Positions 43,369 through 52,756 of a stretch of 64,000 nucleotides of DNA are shown here, one piece after another. Within the stretch, counting starts at the first letter, position 1, and each line of letters starts with the position of its first letter. The stretch is from an uncultured Lachnospiraceae bacterium (GTDB lineage Bacteria; Bacillota; Clostridia; Lachnospirales; Lachnospiraceae). The position numbers were made by a program, and so were the translations under genes. The notes below the pieces were generated by a model. That model saw only the letters and a program-made list of their open reading frames with translations, was not told where the DNA came from and made no database searches. Location of the stretch: contig CAJTKK010000008.1 in the NCBI GenBank assembly GCA_910576535.1, forward strand, positions 1 through 64,000, written 5' to 3'.

Positions 43369-44799
43369 ATGAGTGAGAAAAAATTAGTTGAAGCGATTAC
43401 ATCTATGGATGAGGACTTTGCGCAATGGTATACGGATGTAGTGAAAAAAGCGGAATTAATTGATTATTCTAATGTAAAGGGATGTATGGTAATTAAACCG
43501 GCTGGCTATGCGATCTGGGAATTGATCCAAAGGCAATTAGATGACATGTTTAAAGCATCAGGTGTGGAAAACGTTTATATGCCTATGTTCATACCGGAAA
43601 GTTTATTACAGAAAGAAAAAGATCATGTGGAAGGTTTTGCGCCGGAAGTAGCATGGGTAACCCATGGCGGGCTGGATCCGCTGCAGGAAAGAATGTGCGT
43701 ACGGCCTACGTCAGAAACGCTGTTTTGTGATTTTTACAAAGGGGATATCCATTCCTATAGGGATTTGCCCAAAGTTTATAACCAGTGGTGCAGTGTTGTG
43801 CGCTGGGAAAAAGAGACTAGGCCGTTCCTGCGCTCTAGGGAATTTTTATGGCAGGAGGGGCATACTGCACATGCCACTGCAGAAGAAGCTCAGGAGAGGA
43901 CGGAACAGATGCTGAATGTGTATGCGGATTTTTGTGAGCAGGTTCTGGCCATTCCTGTAGTAAAGGGCCGCAAGACGGATAAGGAGAAATTTGCAGGGGC
44001 AGAAGCAACTTATACTATTGAAGCGCTGATGCATGACGGTAAAGCTTTACAGTCCGGGACGAGCCATAATTTCGGGGACGGATTTGCAAAGGCTTTTGAA
44101 ATACAATTTACGGATAAGGATAATAGGCTGAAATACGTGCATCAGACATCCTGGGGTATGTCCACAAGAATTATTGGTGCAATTATTATGGTTCATGGGG
44201 ATAATTCCGGCTTGGCGCTGCCTCCTAAAGTGGCTCCTACGCAGGTGATGATTATACCCATCCAACAGAAAAAAGAAGGCGTATTGGATAAAGCCTACGA
44301 GTTGAAAGACAGGCTCTCCGGTTTCCGCGTGAAAGTGGATGATTCCGACAAAAGCCCGGGATGGAAATTTTCGGAGCAGGAGATGAGAGGTATTCCCATC
44401 CGTGTGGAGATAGGACCGAAAGATATTGAGGCGGGAAAATGTGTAATCTGCCGCAGGGATAATGGGGAAAAGGCAGAAGTTGCGCTGGATGAACTGGAAA
44501 AGGCAGTAGCGGATATTCTGAAAGATATTCAGGATAATATGTACCGGAAGGCAAAAGCGCATTTGGAAGCCCATACTTATACTGCATCAACGAAGGAAGA
44601 GTTTGTAAAAATATTTAAAGAAAAATCCGGGTTTGTAAAAGCAATGTGGTGCGGGGAGAGAGAATGTGAAGAGAAAATAAAAGAAGATATGAGCGTGACG
44701 AGCCGTTGTATGCCTTATGAACAGGAATGCCTTTCCGATACGTGCGTCTACTGCGGAAAACCGGCTAAAAAAATGGTTTATTGGGGCAAGGCATATTAA
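43369..44799 (+). CDS. proS: Prolyl-tRNA synthetase (short, archaeal/eukaryotic type)
   Basis: ProS charges tRNA-Pro with proline. The 476-residue length and the sequence CMVIKPAGYAIWELIQRQLD, RPTSETLFCDFYKG, WEKETRPFLRSREFLWQEGHTAH and SWGMSTRIIGAI mark the class II core of the archaeal-like ProS (type 3), without the editing insertion of the long bacterial form. The C-terminal zinc-binding-like region with several cysteines ends in WGKAY, as in this type. AAAGGAGAAAG sets the start at 43369. Expression is controlled by the T-box upstream. Confidence 0.95.
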   Translation: MSEKKLVEAITSMDEDFAQWYTDVVKKAELIDYSNVKGCMVIKPAGYAIWELIQRQLDDMFKASGVENVYMPMFIPESLLQKEKDHVEGFAPEVAWVTHGGLDPLQERMCVRPTSETLFCDFYKGDIHSYRDLPKVYNQWCSVVRWEKETRPFLRSREFLWQEGHTAHATAEEAQERTEQMLNVYADFCEQVLAIPVVKGRKTDKEKFAGAEATYTIEALMHDGKALQSGTSHNFGDGFAKAFEIQFTDKDNRLKYVHQTSWGMSTRIIGAIIMVHGDNSGLALPPKVAPTQVMIIPIQQKKEGVLDKAYELKDRLSGFRVKVDDSDKSPGWKFSEQEMRGIPIRVEIGPKDIEAGKCVICRRDNGEKAEVALDELEKAVADILKDIQDNMYRKAKAHLEAHTYTASTKEEFVKIFKEKSGFVKAMWCGERECEEKIKEDMSVTSRCMPYEQECLSDTCVYCGKPAKKMVYWGKAY

Positions 44800-44847
44800 T
44801 GTCTAAAGAATGCTAAAAACGAGTACTGGCATTGAATCGTATAGATT

Positions 44848-44880
44848 CCGGGCGCCAATAGCATAGCTATTGGCGCCCGG
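44848..44880. repeat. Perfect 15-bp inverted repeat
   Basis: CCGGGCGCCAATAGC (44848-44862) and GCTATTGGCGCCCGG (44866-44880) flank a three-base loop. There is no T run on either strand. It lies between the convergent proS and rubredoxin genes, so it may stop transcription from both sides, or serve another purpose. Confidence 0.8.
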
Positions 44881-44919
44881 GTTCATACAAGGAAGTTTCT
44901 TGGTGAAGATGCCAATTAT

Positions 44920-45078
44920 TTATAGTTTTTCAAATACATCTTTTCCAAGCCCGCATATTGGGCATACCCAGTTATCCGTGAGTTCCTCAAAAGGAGTGCC
45001 GGGGGCGGTTCCGCTATTTGGATCTCCGGCTTCAGGATCATAAATATAGCCGCATGGGCCGCAAACATATTTATCCAC
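44920..45078 (-). CDS. Second rubredoxin (GTG start)
   Basis: This 52-residue rubredoxin is shorter than many gene callers' limits. It has CGPC (6-9) and CPIC (39-42), DPEAGDPNSGT, PGTPFEELTDNWVC and ends FEKL. The start is GTG at 45078, since no in-frame ATG gives the correct N-terminus. It lies 28 bases downstream of fprA on the same strand, so it is the natural electron donor of the flavodiiron protein. It differs clearly from the rubredoxin at 33394. Confidence 0.9.
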   Translation of the reverse strand: MDKYVCGPCGYIYDPEAGDPNSGTAPGTPFEELTDNWVCPICGLGKDVFEKL

Positions 45079-45106
45079 TCATATCCACATCCTTTCCGCT
45101 TTATCT

Positions 45107-46282
45107 TTATTTTTCCTGCTCTATCATATTCTGCACATTTTCATATATTTCATTCAATTGTTTATCAGAAGGAATATAGTTCATACGCATTTTGTCCATG
45201 CAGATATGGAACCCGCAGGCTTCCAGTTCTTTTTCTACCAGCTCAATGCTTTGGCCGCTCCATCCATAAGAGCCGAAAGCAAATGCTTCCCTGTTTTTGG
45301 GTGAAAGACCTTTCAGATAACATAAGAAGGCAGCAACGGCAGGCATCATCTGATTGTTAATAGTGGGGGATCCTACGGCAATATATTTACTGTCCAGCAG
45401 CTCCGGCACAATATTGGAGTAATGATCTGCTTTTAAATCAAATAATTTTGCAGGGATATTTTTATCCGCAAAGGCTTCGGAAACCGTTTTGGCTATTTTT
45501 TCCGTAGAATGCCACATGCTGTCGTAGACAATAACAGCTCCTGTTTGAGGGCTGTTGGAACTCCAGGCAGTATAAGCATCTAAAATATCCTTAATATGAC
45601 TGCGCCATATAATACCGTGGCTAGGGGCGATGATATCAATGTCTAATCCGCTTAATACATTCCATGCGGTCTGTACCTGCCTGCCAAAGCACATAATAAT
45701 ATTGCCATAATATTTCTTTGCTTCGCTTAATATGACGGAAAGATCATCTTCGTCATCAAAGTGCGCGGTAGTTGCATAGTGCTGTCCGAAGGCATCATTA
45801 GAGAACAGGATTTTTTCTTCCGGGCAGTAGGTGACCATATTATCCGGCCAGTGCAGCATGGGGGTGGATACAAAATGCAAGGTGCGTTTCCCGAGGGAAA
45901 TGGATTCGCCGCTTTTCACAGGGATATATCCATAATCGCCATAATGAGCGGTAAGCCCTTTGATGCCGGCAGGGCTGCTTGTGTATATAGCTGCATTAGG
46001 GCAGTGCTGCCTGATGACAGGCAAAGCCCCGGAATGATCCATTTCCACATGATTGGATATAATGATGTCGATATTTTCCGGGGGGAGGATGTCACGGATG
46101 CGGGAGAGCATTTCTTCCGCAAAAGGGGCTTTGACAGTATCAATTAAAGTGACCTTTTCATCCACAATCAGATAAGCTCCATAGGAGGTTCCCTTTTCCG
46201 TGCTATAGCCATGGAAATTGCGGATATTCCAATCAATGGCCCCAACCCAATAAATTCCTTCTTTTACTTTCGCTGCTTTCAT
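45107..46282 (-). CDS. fprA: Flavodiiron protein (FprA type)
   Basis: The 391-residue protein reduces oxygen to water, or nitric oxide to N2O, protecting the anaerobic cytoplasm. The N-terminal metallo-beta-lactamase-like domain carries the diiron ligands in SNHVEMDHSG (His78, Glu80, Asp82, His83), and LHWPDNM and SHG later. A flavodoxin-like domain follows (about 250-391, VIVYDSMWHSTEKIA and SPTINNQMMPAVAAFL). It lies 34 bases downstream of nifJ and upstream of a rubredoxin, forming an electron-transfer operon. Confidence 0.94.
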   Translation of the reverse strand: MKAAKVKEGIYWVGAIDWNIRNFHGYSTEKGTSYGAYLIVDEKVTLIDTVKAPFAEEMLSRIRDILPPENIDIIISNHVEMDHSGALPVIRQHCPNAAIYTSSPAGIKGLTAHYGDYGYIPVKSGESISLGKRTLHFVSTPMLHWPDNMVTYCPEEKILFSNDAFGQHYATTAHFDDEDDLSVILSEAKKYYGNIIMCFGRQVQTAWNVLSGLDIDIIAPSHGIIWRSHIKDILDAYTAWSSNSPQTGAVIVYDSMWHSTEKIAKTVSEAFADKNIPAKLFDLKADHYSNIVPELLDSKYIAVGSPTINNQMMPAVAAFLCYLKGLSPKNREAFAFGSYGWSGQSIELVEKELEACGFHICMDKMRMNYIPSDKQLNEIYENVQNMIEQEK

Positions 46283-46316
46283 AACAGATACCTCTTTTCT
46301 TTTAAATTCCTTTTTA

Positions 46317-49300
46317 TTATAGCAGATATGTGTTATATAGGTCGATAAGTTTATTTAAATAACGATATCTTGCTTTGGCATCTTCGGAAGCTTGGGAAAA
46401 GAGTTCCCCGGCAAGACCGGGCTTCATTCTTTCCAGAATATGATATCTGTTTTCCCCGGACAGAAATTCTTTATAGTCCATGGAGGGTTCTTTGCTGTCC
46501 AGGATAAAGGGGTTTTTACCTTGCTCTTTGAGAGAAGGGTTGAAGCGGAAGAGGTGCCAATAGCCGGACTCCACTGCTTTTGCTTCTTCATGCTGGGAAC
46601 TGCCCATGCCGGAACGGATTCCGTGGCTGATGCAGGGGGCATAAGCGATAATAAGGGAGGGGCCGGGATAGGCTTCTGCTTCCGTAATCGCTTTGATGGT
46701 CTGATTGTAGTCTGCCCCCATGGCGATCTGCGCTACATAGATATATCCGTAAGTCATAGCCATGGATGCTAAATCTTTTTTCCCCCGGATTTTCCCGCCG
46801 GAGGCAAGTTTGGCGGTAGAGCCTGCGGGGGTTGCTTTGGATGCCTGCCCGCCAGTATTAGAATAGACTTCCGTATCGAAGATAAGGACGTTAATATCTT
46901 CACCGCTGGCCAATACGTGATCTAATCCTCCAAAGCCGATATCATAGGCCCAGCCGTCGCCCCCGAATATCCATTGGGATTTCTTGGACAAAAAGTCTTT
47001 GCCGTTTTGTAATTCCAGACATAACGGAAGAAACTTTTTTTGGGCAATGTGACTATTGGCATTTGGAATGCACGCTTCAGAAATATAAGATTCCAATGCA
47101 TTGATAAGGACATCGGTATCAGCGTTGTTTTTTATGCTGTCAGAAAAAGTCTGCAGCCATTGTTTTAAGGCATTTTGCAAAGAAAGGACGGGATCTTTTT
47201 CTTCTTCCAATTGATGCAGCAAAAGAACCGCTTTTTCTTTCAGGAGGCTTCTTATCGCATTTTGCGCCAATGTCATGCCATAGCCGAATTCCGCTGCATC
47301 TTCAAAAAGAGAGTTAGACCAAGCGGGTCCCCGGCCGGAAGCATCTACAGTATAAGCGGTGGACGGGGAAGAATTTGCCCAGATGGAAGAGCAGCCTGTG
47401 GCGTTGGCAATATACATTTTATTGCCAAAGAGCCGGGTGACTAAAGTGGCATAAGGCGTTTCCCCGCATCCGGCACAAGCGCCATGGAATTCCAGCATGG
47501 GCGGTTTAAACTGGCTGCCTTTTACAGTAGTTTCTTTGAACTTTTCGACGACTTCGGGTTTGAGGGGCAGGGATTTGCCGTAATCAAAGTACTCCTGTCG
47601 TTCTTCGTGTTCTTTAACCGGATGCATGGCAAGGGCTTTTTTCCCGTTTTTTCCGGGGCATACTCCGGCGCAGGATCCGCATCCTGTACAATCTGTTTCC
47701 GAAACAGTGATAGAAAAGGTATATCCGGGCATTCCGGCCATAGGGAGGGTTTTCATGCCTGCGGGAGCTTGTGCCTGTTCTTTGCCGTTCATGGCCGCCG
47801 GGCGGATGACCGCATGGGGGCAGACGAAAGAACACCGGCAGCATTGGATGCAGTTTTCCGGTTCCCAGACAGGAACTTCCGTAGCTACATTGCGCCGTTC
47901 GTGGGCGGTGGAGCCGGAAGGGAAAGAGCCGTCCGCATAGGGAAGAAATGCGGATACTGGCAAGGAATTGCCTTCCTGCATGGCAACCGGCTTTTGGATG
48001 TTTTCGACATAAGCGGTAAGTTCCTCACGCCCGGGGAGGGTCTTTTTGTCTAAGGGTTCATATCCGGCATGTTTCCATGAAGAAGGGATGGCAATCTCCA
48101 GAATGTCTTCAATACCTCTGTCGATGGCATCATAATTCATTTGGACTATTTTTTCCCCTTTTTTCCGGTAACTGATGGCTGCCGCCTCTTTCATCCACTG
48201 TCTTGCTTCCTCAATAGGGATAATATTGGCAAGGCGGAAAAAGGCAGCCTGCAGAATTGTGCTGATTTTATTATTCAGCCCGATCTCCTTTCCGATGCGG
48301 ATAGCGTCTATGACATATAATTGAATGTTGTGTTCGGCGATATAACTCTTTACCTGGCCGGGAAGATAGCGTTCCAATTCTTCCTCTTTATAATAACAGT
48401 TCAAAAGAAAAATGCCGCCGTCTTTTAGATCCTGTACCATATTGTATTTATGGAGATAGACAGGATTATGACATGCTACGAAATCCGCCTGATGGATCAG
48501 ATAGGAGGAACGGATTGGCAGATCCCCAAAGCGGAGGTGGGAAACAGTAAGCCCGCGGGATTTCTTGGAGTCGTAGTCAAAATAAGCCTGCACATACTTG
48601 TCTGTATGATTGCCGATAATTTTAACGGAATTTTTATTGGCGCTTATTGTGCCGTCTCCTCCTAATCCCCAGAATTTACAGCATATGGAAGTGGGAGGGG
48701 CGGTATGAATGAAATGAGTGACGTTTAGTGACAGATGGGTAACGTCGTCCGTGATGCCGAGAGTAAATCTCTTCTTTTTTCCGGATACAGAATTTTGAAA
48801 AACGGCATAAATCTGGCTTGGGTCAGTATCTTTGGAACTAAGCCCATACCGGCCGGAAAAAACGGATATTTGACTAAAGGGGCTGTCTTTGAGGGCAGCA
48901 ATAACATCCAGATAAAGAGGTTCGCCTATCGCGCCCGGTTCTTTTGTGCGGTCTAAAACAGTAATCCTGGAAACGGCAGGGGGAAGAAGGGACAGTAGAT
49001 GGGAAGCGCTGAAAGGGCGGTAAAGGTGTACTTCGATTAGCCCCGCTTTGATGCCGCAGTTATGTTCCGTAAGATAGTCTATGGTTTCTTTAATGGCACT
49101 GCATACAGAACCCATGGCGATTATAATATGTTGGGCATTGCTGTCGCCATAATAATTGAATAGGCCATAGCTGGTTCCTATTTTTCTGTTTATCGTGTCC
49201 ATATAGGATTCCACAATGGAAGGAAGGGCATTATAAAAACTGTTGGAAGCTTCCCTTGCCTGAAAAAAGATATCCGGATTCTGGGCGGAACCCATGAGCT

Positions 49301-49943
49301 TGGCGTGGGAGGGGTTTAAAGCATGGAGCCGGAATTGGCGGATAGCGTCAAAATCAGCCATATCCTTTAAATCTTCATAAGACCAGATGCTGATTTTCTG
49401 CATCTCGTGGGAAGTGCGGAAACCGTCGAAAAAATTAAGGAAAGGAAGTCTTCCCTTCATAGCTGCTAAATGGGCAACTGGAGTTAAATCCATAACCTCT
49501 TGCACGCTGCCGCTTGCCAGGATAGCGGCTCCTGTCTGCCGGCAGGCATAAATATCAGAATGGTCGCCAAAAATAGATAGGGCATGGCTGGCAATCGTCC
49601 TTGCTGCTACATGGAATACGCCGGGCAGCAGTTCGCCCGCTATTTTATATAAATTAGGTATCATAAGCAGCAGGCCTTGAGAGGCAGTAAAAGTGGAAGT
49701 AAGAGCCCCTGCGGCAAGAGAACCGTGTACTGCCCCGGCAGCTCCGGCTTCAGACTGCATTTCCGTCACTTTAACAGTTTGCCCAAAAATATTTTTTCTG
49801 CCTTCTAAAGCCCACTCATCCGTATATTCTGCCATCGTGGAAGAAGGAGTGATCGGATAGACCGCGGCTACCTCGCTGTATGCGTAAGCCACATGCGCTG
49901 CTGCCTGGTTTCCGTCCATGGTTTTTTTCTCTCTTTGCATCAT
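46317..49943 (-). CDS. nifJ: Pyruvate:ferredoxin (flavodoxin) oxidoreductase
   Basis: This 1208-residue enzyme oxidises pyruvate to acetyl-CoA and CO2 with reduction of ferredoxin. Landmarks are the N-terminal pyrimidine-binding domain (AAAHVAYAYSEVAAVYPITP), two 4Fe-4S motifs (CIQCCRCSFVCP and CTGCGSCAGVCPG), GACAGCGETPY and the TPP region WIFGGDGWAYDIGFGG with SNTGGQASKATP. AAGGAGG lies five bases before the ATG at 49943. It heads a minus-strand operon with fprA and rubredoxin and is divergent from ackA, so pyruvate and acetate metabolism meet here. Confidence 0.96.
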   Translation of the reverse strand: MMQREKKTMDGNQAAAHVAYAYSEVAAVYPITPSSTMAEYTDEWALEGRKNIFGQTVKVTEMQSEAGAAGAVHGSLAAGALTSTFTASQGLLLMIPNLYKIAGELLPGVFHVAARTIASHALSIFGDHSDIYACRQTGAAILASGSVQEVMDLTPVAHLAAMKGRLPFLNFFDGFRTSHEMQKISIWSYEDLKDMADFDAIRQFRLHALNPSHAKLMGSAQNPDIFFQAREASNSFYNALPSIVESYMDTINRKIGTSYGLFNYYGDSNAQHIIIAMGSVCSAIKETIDYLTEHNCGIKAGLIEVHLYRPFSASHLLSLLPPAVSRITVLDRTKEPGAIGEPLYLDVIAALKDSPFSQISVFSGRYGLSSKDTDPSQIYAVFQNSVSGKKKRFTLGITDDVTHLSLNVTHFIHTAPPTSICCKFWGLGGDGTISANKNSVKIIGNHTDKYVQAYFDYDSKKSRGLTVSHLRFGDLPIRSSYLIHQADFVACHNPVYLHKYNMVQDLKDGGIFLLNCYYKEEELERYLPGQVKSYIAEHNIQLYVIDAIRIGKEIGLNNKISTILQAAFFRLANIIPIEEARQWMKEAAAISYRKKGEKIVQMNYDAIDRGIEDILEIAIPSSWKHAGYEPLDKKTLPGREELTAYVENIQKPVAMQEGNSLPVSAFLPYADGSFPSGSTAHERRNVATEVPVWEPENCIQCCRCSFVCPHAVIRPAAMNGKEQAQAPAGMKTLPMAGMPGYTFSITVSETDCTGCGSCAGVCPGKNGKKALAMHPVKEHEERQEYFDYGKSLPLKPEVVEKFKETTVKGSQFKPPMLEFHGACAGCGETPYATLVTRLFGNKMYIANATGCSSIWANSSPSTAYTVDASGRGPAWSNSLFEDAAEFGYGMTLAQNAIRSLLKEKAVLLLHQLEEEKDPVLSLQNALKQWLQTFSDSIKNNADTDVLINALESYISEACIPNANSHIAQKKFLPLCLELQNGKDFLSKKSQWIFGGDGWAYDIGFGGLDHVLASGEDINVLIFDTEVYSNTGGQASKATPAGSTAKLASGGKIRGKKDLASMAMTYGYIYVAQIAMGADYNQTIKAITEAEAYPGPSLIIAYAPCISHGIRSGMGSSQHEEAKAVESGYWHLFRFNPSLKEQGKNPFILDSKEPSMDYKEFLSGENRYHILERMKPGLAGELFSQASEDAKARYRYLNKLIDLYNTYLL

Positions 49944-50095
49944 CAATTCCTCCTTGAAATATATTAATGATTAAATTTTGTGCAAAAATCCTATTTTTTA
50001 TCAGTATACAAAGTTACTTTTTTTATCTGGAAATATCCCTTCACATGTTGTAAAATTCAATTAACAAAAAATAGAAAAGAGGAGGCAATTTTAAT

Positions 50096-51292
50096 ATGAA
50101 TATTCTGGTAATTAATTGCGGCAGTTCTTCGTTAAAATATCAGTTGATAGACAGCGAAAGCGAGAAGGCGCTGGCAAAAGGGCTTTGTGAAAGAATCGGG
50201 ATAGACGGCAGCGCGATTACTCACCAGCCGGCAGGCGGGGAAAAAGTAACGATGGAAACGGATATGCCGGATCATACAGTGGCTGTAAAACTGGTAATCG
50301 AAAAGCTGACGGATAAAGAAGTTGGGGTCATTGGCTCCCTGGATGAAATTGGCGCAGTGGGACACCGTATCGTTCATGGCGGAGAGAAATTTGCATCATC
50401 TGTTATCATTACGGAAGAGGTGTTAAAGCAGGTAGAGGACTGCAATGACTTGGCGCCTTTGCATAATCCGGCGAATTTAGTCGGCATTAATTCGTGTAAA
50501 GAAGTCATGCCGAATGTGCCTATGGTTGGCGTATTTGATACGGCTTTTCATCAGACGATGCCGAAAAAGGCCTATATGTATGGGCTGCCATATGAATATT
50601 ATGAGAAATATAAGGTAAGACGGTACGGATTCCATGGGACAAGCCATGATTTTGTATCGAAGAGGGCAGCAGAGATATTGGGAAAGGATATTAAGGAATT
50701 AAAAATCATTGTCTGCCACTTAGGCAATGGGGCAAGCGTATCGGCGGTGAAGTACGGGGAATCCGTAGATACCTCCATGGGTCTTACCCCCTTGGAAGGC
50801 TTAATCATGGGGACAAGAAGCGGCGATATTGACCCTGCCATTATTACGTTTATTGCTGAAAAAGAGAAGATTACAGCCGAAGAGGTAATAAATATCTGTA
50901 ATAAAAAGTCTGGCGTTCTTGGCTTATCCGGAGGCCTTTCCAGCGATTTCAGGGATTTGGGGCAGGCGGCTGCAGAAGGAAATGGGCGGGCTAAGGATAC
51001 ATTGGACGCTTACGCATACCGGGTTGGAAAATATATCGGGGCTTATGCCGCGGCAATGAATGGGGTGGATGTAATTGTATTTACTGCCGGAATCGGGGAA
51101 AATAACGCACAAGTAAGGGAAATGATAGGAGAATATATAGGATTTCTGGGAACAGATATTGATAAGGAAAAAAATCAGCTTCGCGGAGAAGAGGTGGTTC
51201 TTTCCAGTAAGGATGCCAAAGTAGCTACGATGGTAATTCCAACGAATGAAGAGCTGGCTATTGCGAGGGAAACGGTCAGGCTGATAAACTAG
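50096..51292 (+). CDS. ackA: Acetate kinase
   Basis: AckA makes ATP and acetate from acetyl phosphate. The 398-residue protein has NCGSSSLKYQ at residues 6-15, GHRIVHGG near 85, DTAFHQTMP, RYGFHGTSHDFV, CHLGNGASVSAV and TAGIGENNAQVRE, the full set of acetokinase motifs. It is divergent from nifJ by 149 bases and no pta gene is beside it. The CCA gene begins 15 bases after its stop, so cca is probably read from the same transcript. Confidence 0.96.
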   Translation: MNILVINCGSSSLKYQLIDSESEKALAKGLCERIGIDGSAITHQPAGGEKVTMETDMPDHTVAVKLVIEKLTDKEVGVIGSLDEIGAVGHRIVHGGEKFASSVIITEEVLKQVEDCNDLAPLHNPANLVGINSCKEVMPNVPMVGVFDTAFHQTMPKKAYMYGLPYEYYEKYKVRRYGFHGTSHDFVSKRAAEILGKDIKELKIIVCHLGNGASVSAVKYGESVDTSMGLTPLEGLIMGTRSGDIDPAIITFIAEKEKITAEEVINICNKKSGVLGLSGGLSSDFRDLGQAAAEGNGRAKDTLDAYAYRVGKYIGAYAAAMNGVDVIVFTAGIGENNAQVREMIGEYIGFLGTDIDKEKNQLRGEEVVLSSKDAKVATMVIPTNEELAIARETVRLIN

Positions 51293-51306
51293 CTGGCGGA
51301 GGGGCT

Positions 51307-52644
51307 ATGTATATTAATTTGCCGGATAAAGTAAAAAAAATAATAGCTATTATCGAATCTGCCGGATATGAGGCTTATGCAGTGGGAGGCTGTGTGCGTG
51401 ATTCCCTTTTAGGACGTGTGCCTGAAGACTGGGATATCACCACATCTGCAAGCCCTCTGCAGATAAAGTCTCTTTTTGGACGGACGGTTGATACAGGAAT
51501 TAAACATGGAACAGTAACCGTCATGATGGGAAGGGAAGGGTTTGAAGTAACCACTTACCGCATTGACGGGGAATATGAGGACAGCAGGCATCCGAAGGGT
51601 GTGACCTTTACCCCGGAACTTGAAGAGGACTTAAAGCGGCGGGACTTTACCATAAATGCCATGGCTTATAACGACAGGAAAGGGCTGGTGGATATATTCG
51701 GGGGAATTGCGGATATGGGGAAAAAAATTGTCCGCTGCGTGGGCAGCCCCCGGGAACGTTTTGGGGAAGATGCGCTCCGCATGATGCGTGCTGTGCGTTT
51801 TTGCGCCCAGCTAGGGTACGTCATGGAGGATGAGACGAAAACGGCGATCATGGAAATGGCGGAAAATCTTAAAAATATCAGTTCGGAGCGGATCCAGTCG
51901 GAGCTTGTGAAGCTGCTGGTATCCCCATATCCTGGCTGTCTGCGGATTTGTTATGAAACAGGGATTACGGGTATGATTCTGCCGGAGTTTGATAAATGTA
52001 TGGCAACAGTCCAGAATAACCCCCATCATTGTTACACGGTAGGCGAACATATCCTTCATGCAATAAAAGAGGTAGAGGGGGATAAGATCCTACGCCTTAC
52101 AATGCTTTTTCATGATATCGGAAAGCCGGAAACGAAGTTTACGGATGAGAAGGGTATTGATCATTTTCATGGACATGCAGCTTTAAGCGGGAAAATTACA
52201 AAACAAGCGCTGCAACGGCTTAAATTTGATAATGATACTTTGCACAAGGTATCCCGGCTTGTGCTTTATCACGATTATCCAATGGGGCTTTCTGCGGCAA
52301 GCATCCGGAGAGCAATAAATAAGATCGGGGAGGATGTCTTCCCTTATTTATTTGAGATAAAAAGGGCGGATATAGCTGCACAAAGCGGATATTACAGAGC
52401 GGAAAAAATCCGCCAATTGGAAGAAGCCAGAAGCATTTATGAGATGATTTTGGAGAACAACCATTGTATCTCTTTGCATACGCTTGCGGTGACGGGAAGA
52501 GATTTGATTCAGGCAGGGATGAAACCGGGAAAGGAAATAGGGGAAATGTTGGATTCCCTGCTTCAAATTGTGCTGGAAAACCCAGAAAAGAATACAAAGG
52601 AAATATTGATGGATTATGCGCAGGGACTGTTGGCAGATGAGTAA
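51307..52644 (+). CDS. cca: CCA tRNA nucleotidyltransferase with HD domain
   Basis: The 445-residue enzyme adds or repairs the 3' CCA of tRNAs. The nucleotidyltransferase head has VGGCVRDSLLGRVPEDWDI with catalytic acidic residues, then RRDFTINAMAYND and ERFGEDALRMMRAVRF. A C-terminal HD domain carries FHDIGKPETKF and HFHGHAALS, as in clostridial CCA enzymes, implying phosphatase or phosphodiesterase activity. The start ATG follows GGAGGGG. It overlaps no neighbour. Confidence 0.92.
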   Translation: MYINLPDKVKKIIAIIESAGYEAYAVGGCVRDSLLGRVPEDWDITTSASPLQIKSLFGRTVDTGIKHGTVTVMMGREGFEVTTYRIDGEYEDSRHPKGVTFTPELEEDLKRRDFTINAMAYNDRKGLVDIFGGIADMGKKIVRCVGSPRERFGEDALRMMRAVRFCAQLGYVMEDETKTAIMEMAENLKNISSERIQSELVKLLVSPYPGCLRICYETGITGMILPEFDKCMATVQNNPHHCYTVGEHILHAIKEVEGDKILRLTMLFHDIGKPETKFTDEKGIDHFHGHAALSGKITKQALQRLKFDNDTLHKVSRLVLYHDYPMGLSAASIRRAINKIGEDVFPYLFEIKRADIAAQSGYYRAEKIRQLEEARSIYEMILENNHCISLHTLAVTGRDLIQAGMKPGKEIGEMLDSLLQIVLENPEKNTKEILMDYAQGLLADE

Positions 52645-52694
52645 AGGCGTGCTGCTGCTTTGACGAAAGGTTGGATGGTAATATGAATACTTTC

Positions 52695-52723
52695 CCATAT
52701 TGTTTCATAAGATAGGATAGATT
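52695..52723 (+). promoter_or_regulatory. SigE/SigK-like promoter before the CotS-like gene
   Basis: CCATATT at 52695-52701 and GATAGATTA starting at 52716 are 14 bases apart. The -35 resembles the SigE consensus and the -10 fits the CATAnnnTA form of mother-cell promoters except for the first base. This would give mother-cell expression during sporulation. The evidence is moderate. Confidence 0.45.
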
Positions 52724-52756
52724 AAAATTATGAACTGTAAAATGGGAGGAATTTAT

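Noticed and set aside
44047..44574. 175-residue open frame opposite proS
   Set aside because: It mirrors the conserved synthetase core; composition is typical of an antisense shadow.
47484..48053. 189-residue open frame opposite nifJ
   Set aside because: It is antisense to well-conserved PFOR iron-sulfur motifs and has no family features or ribosome site.
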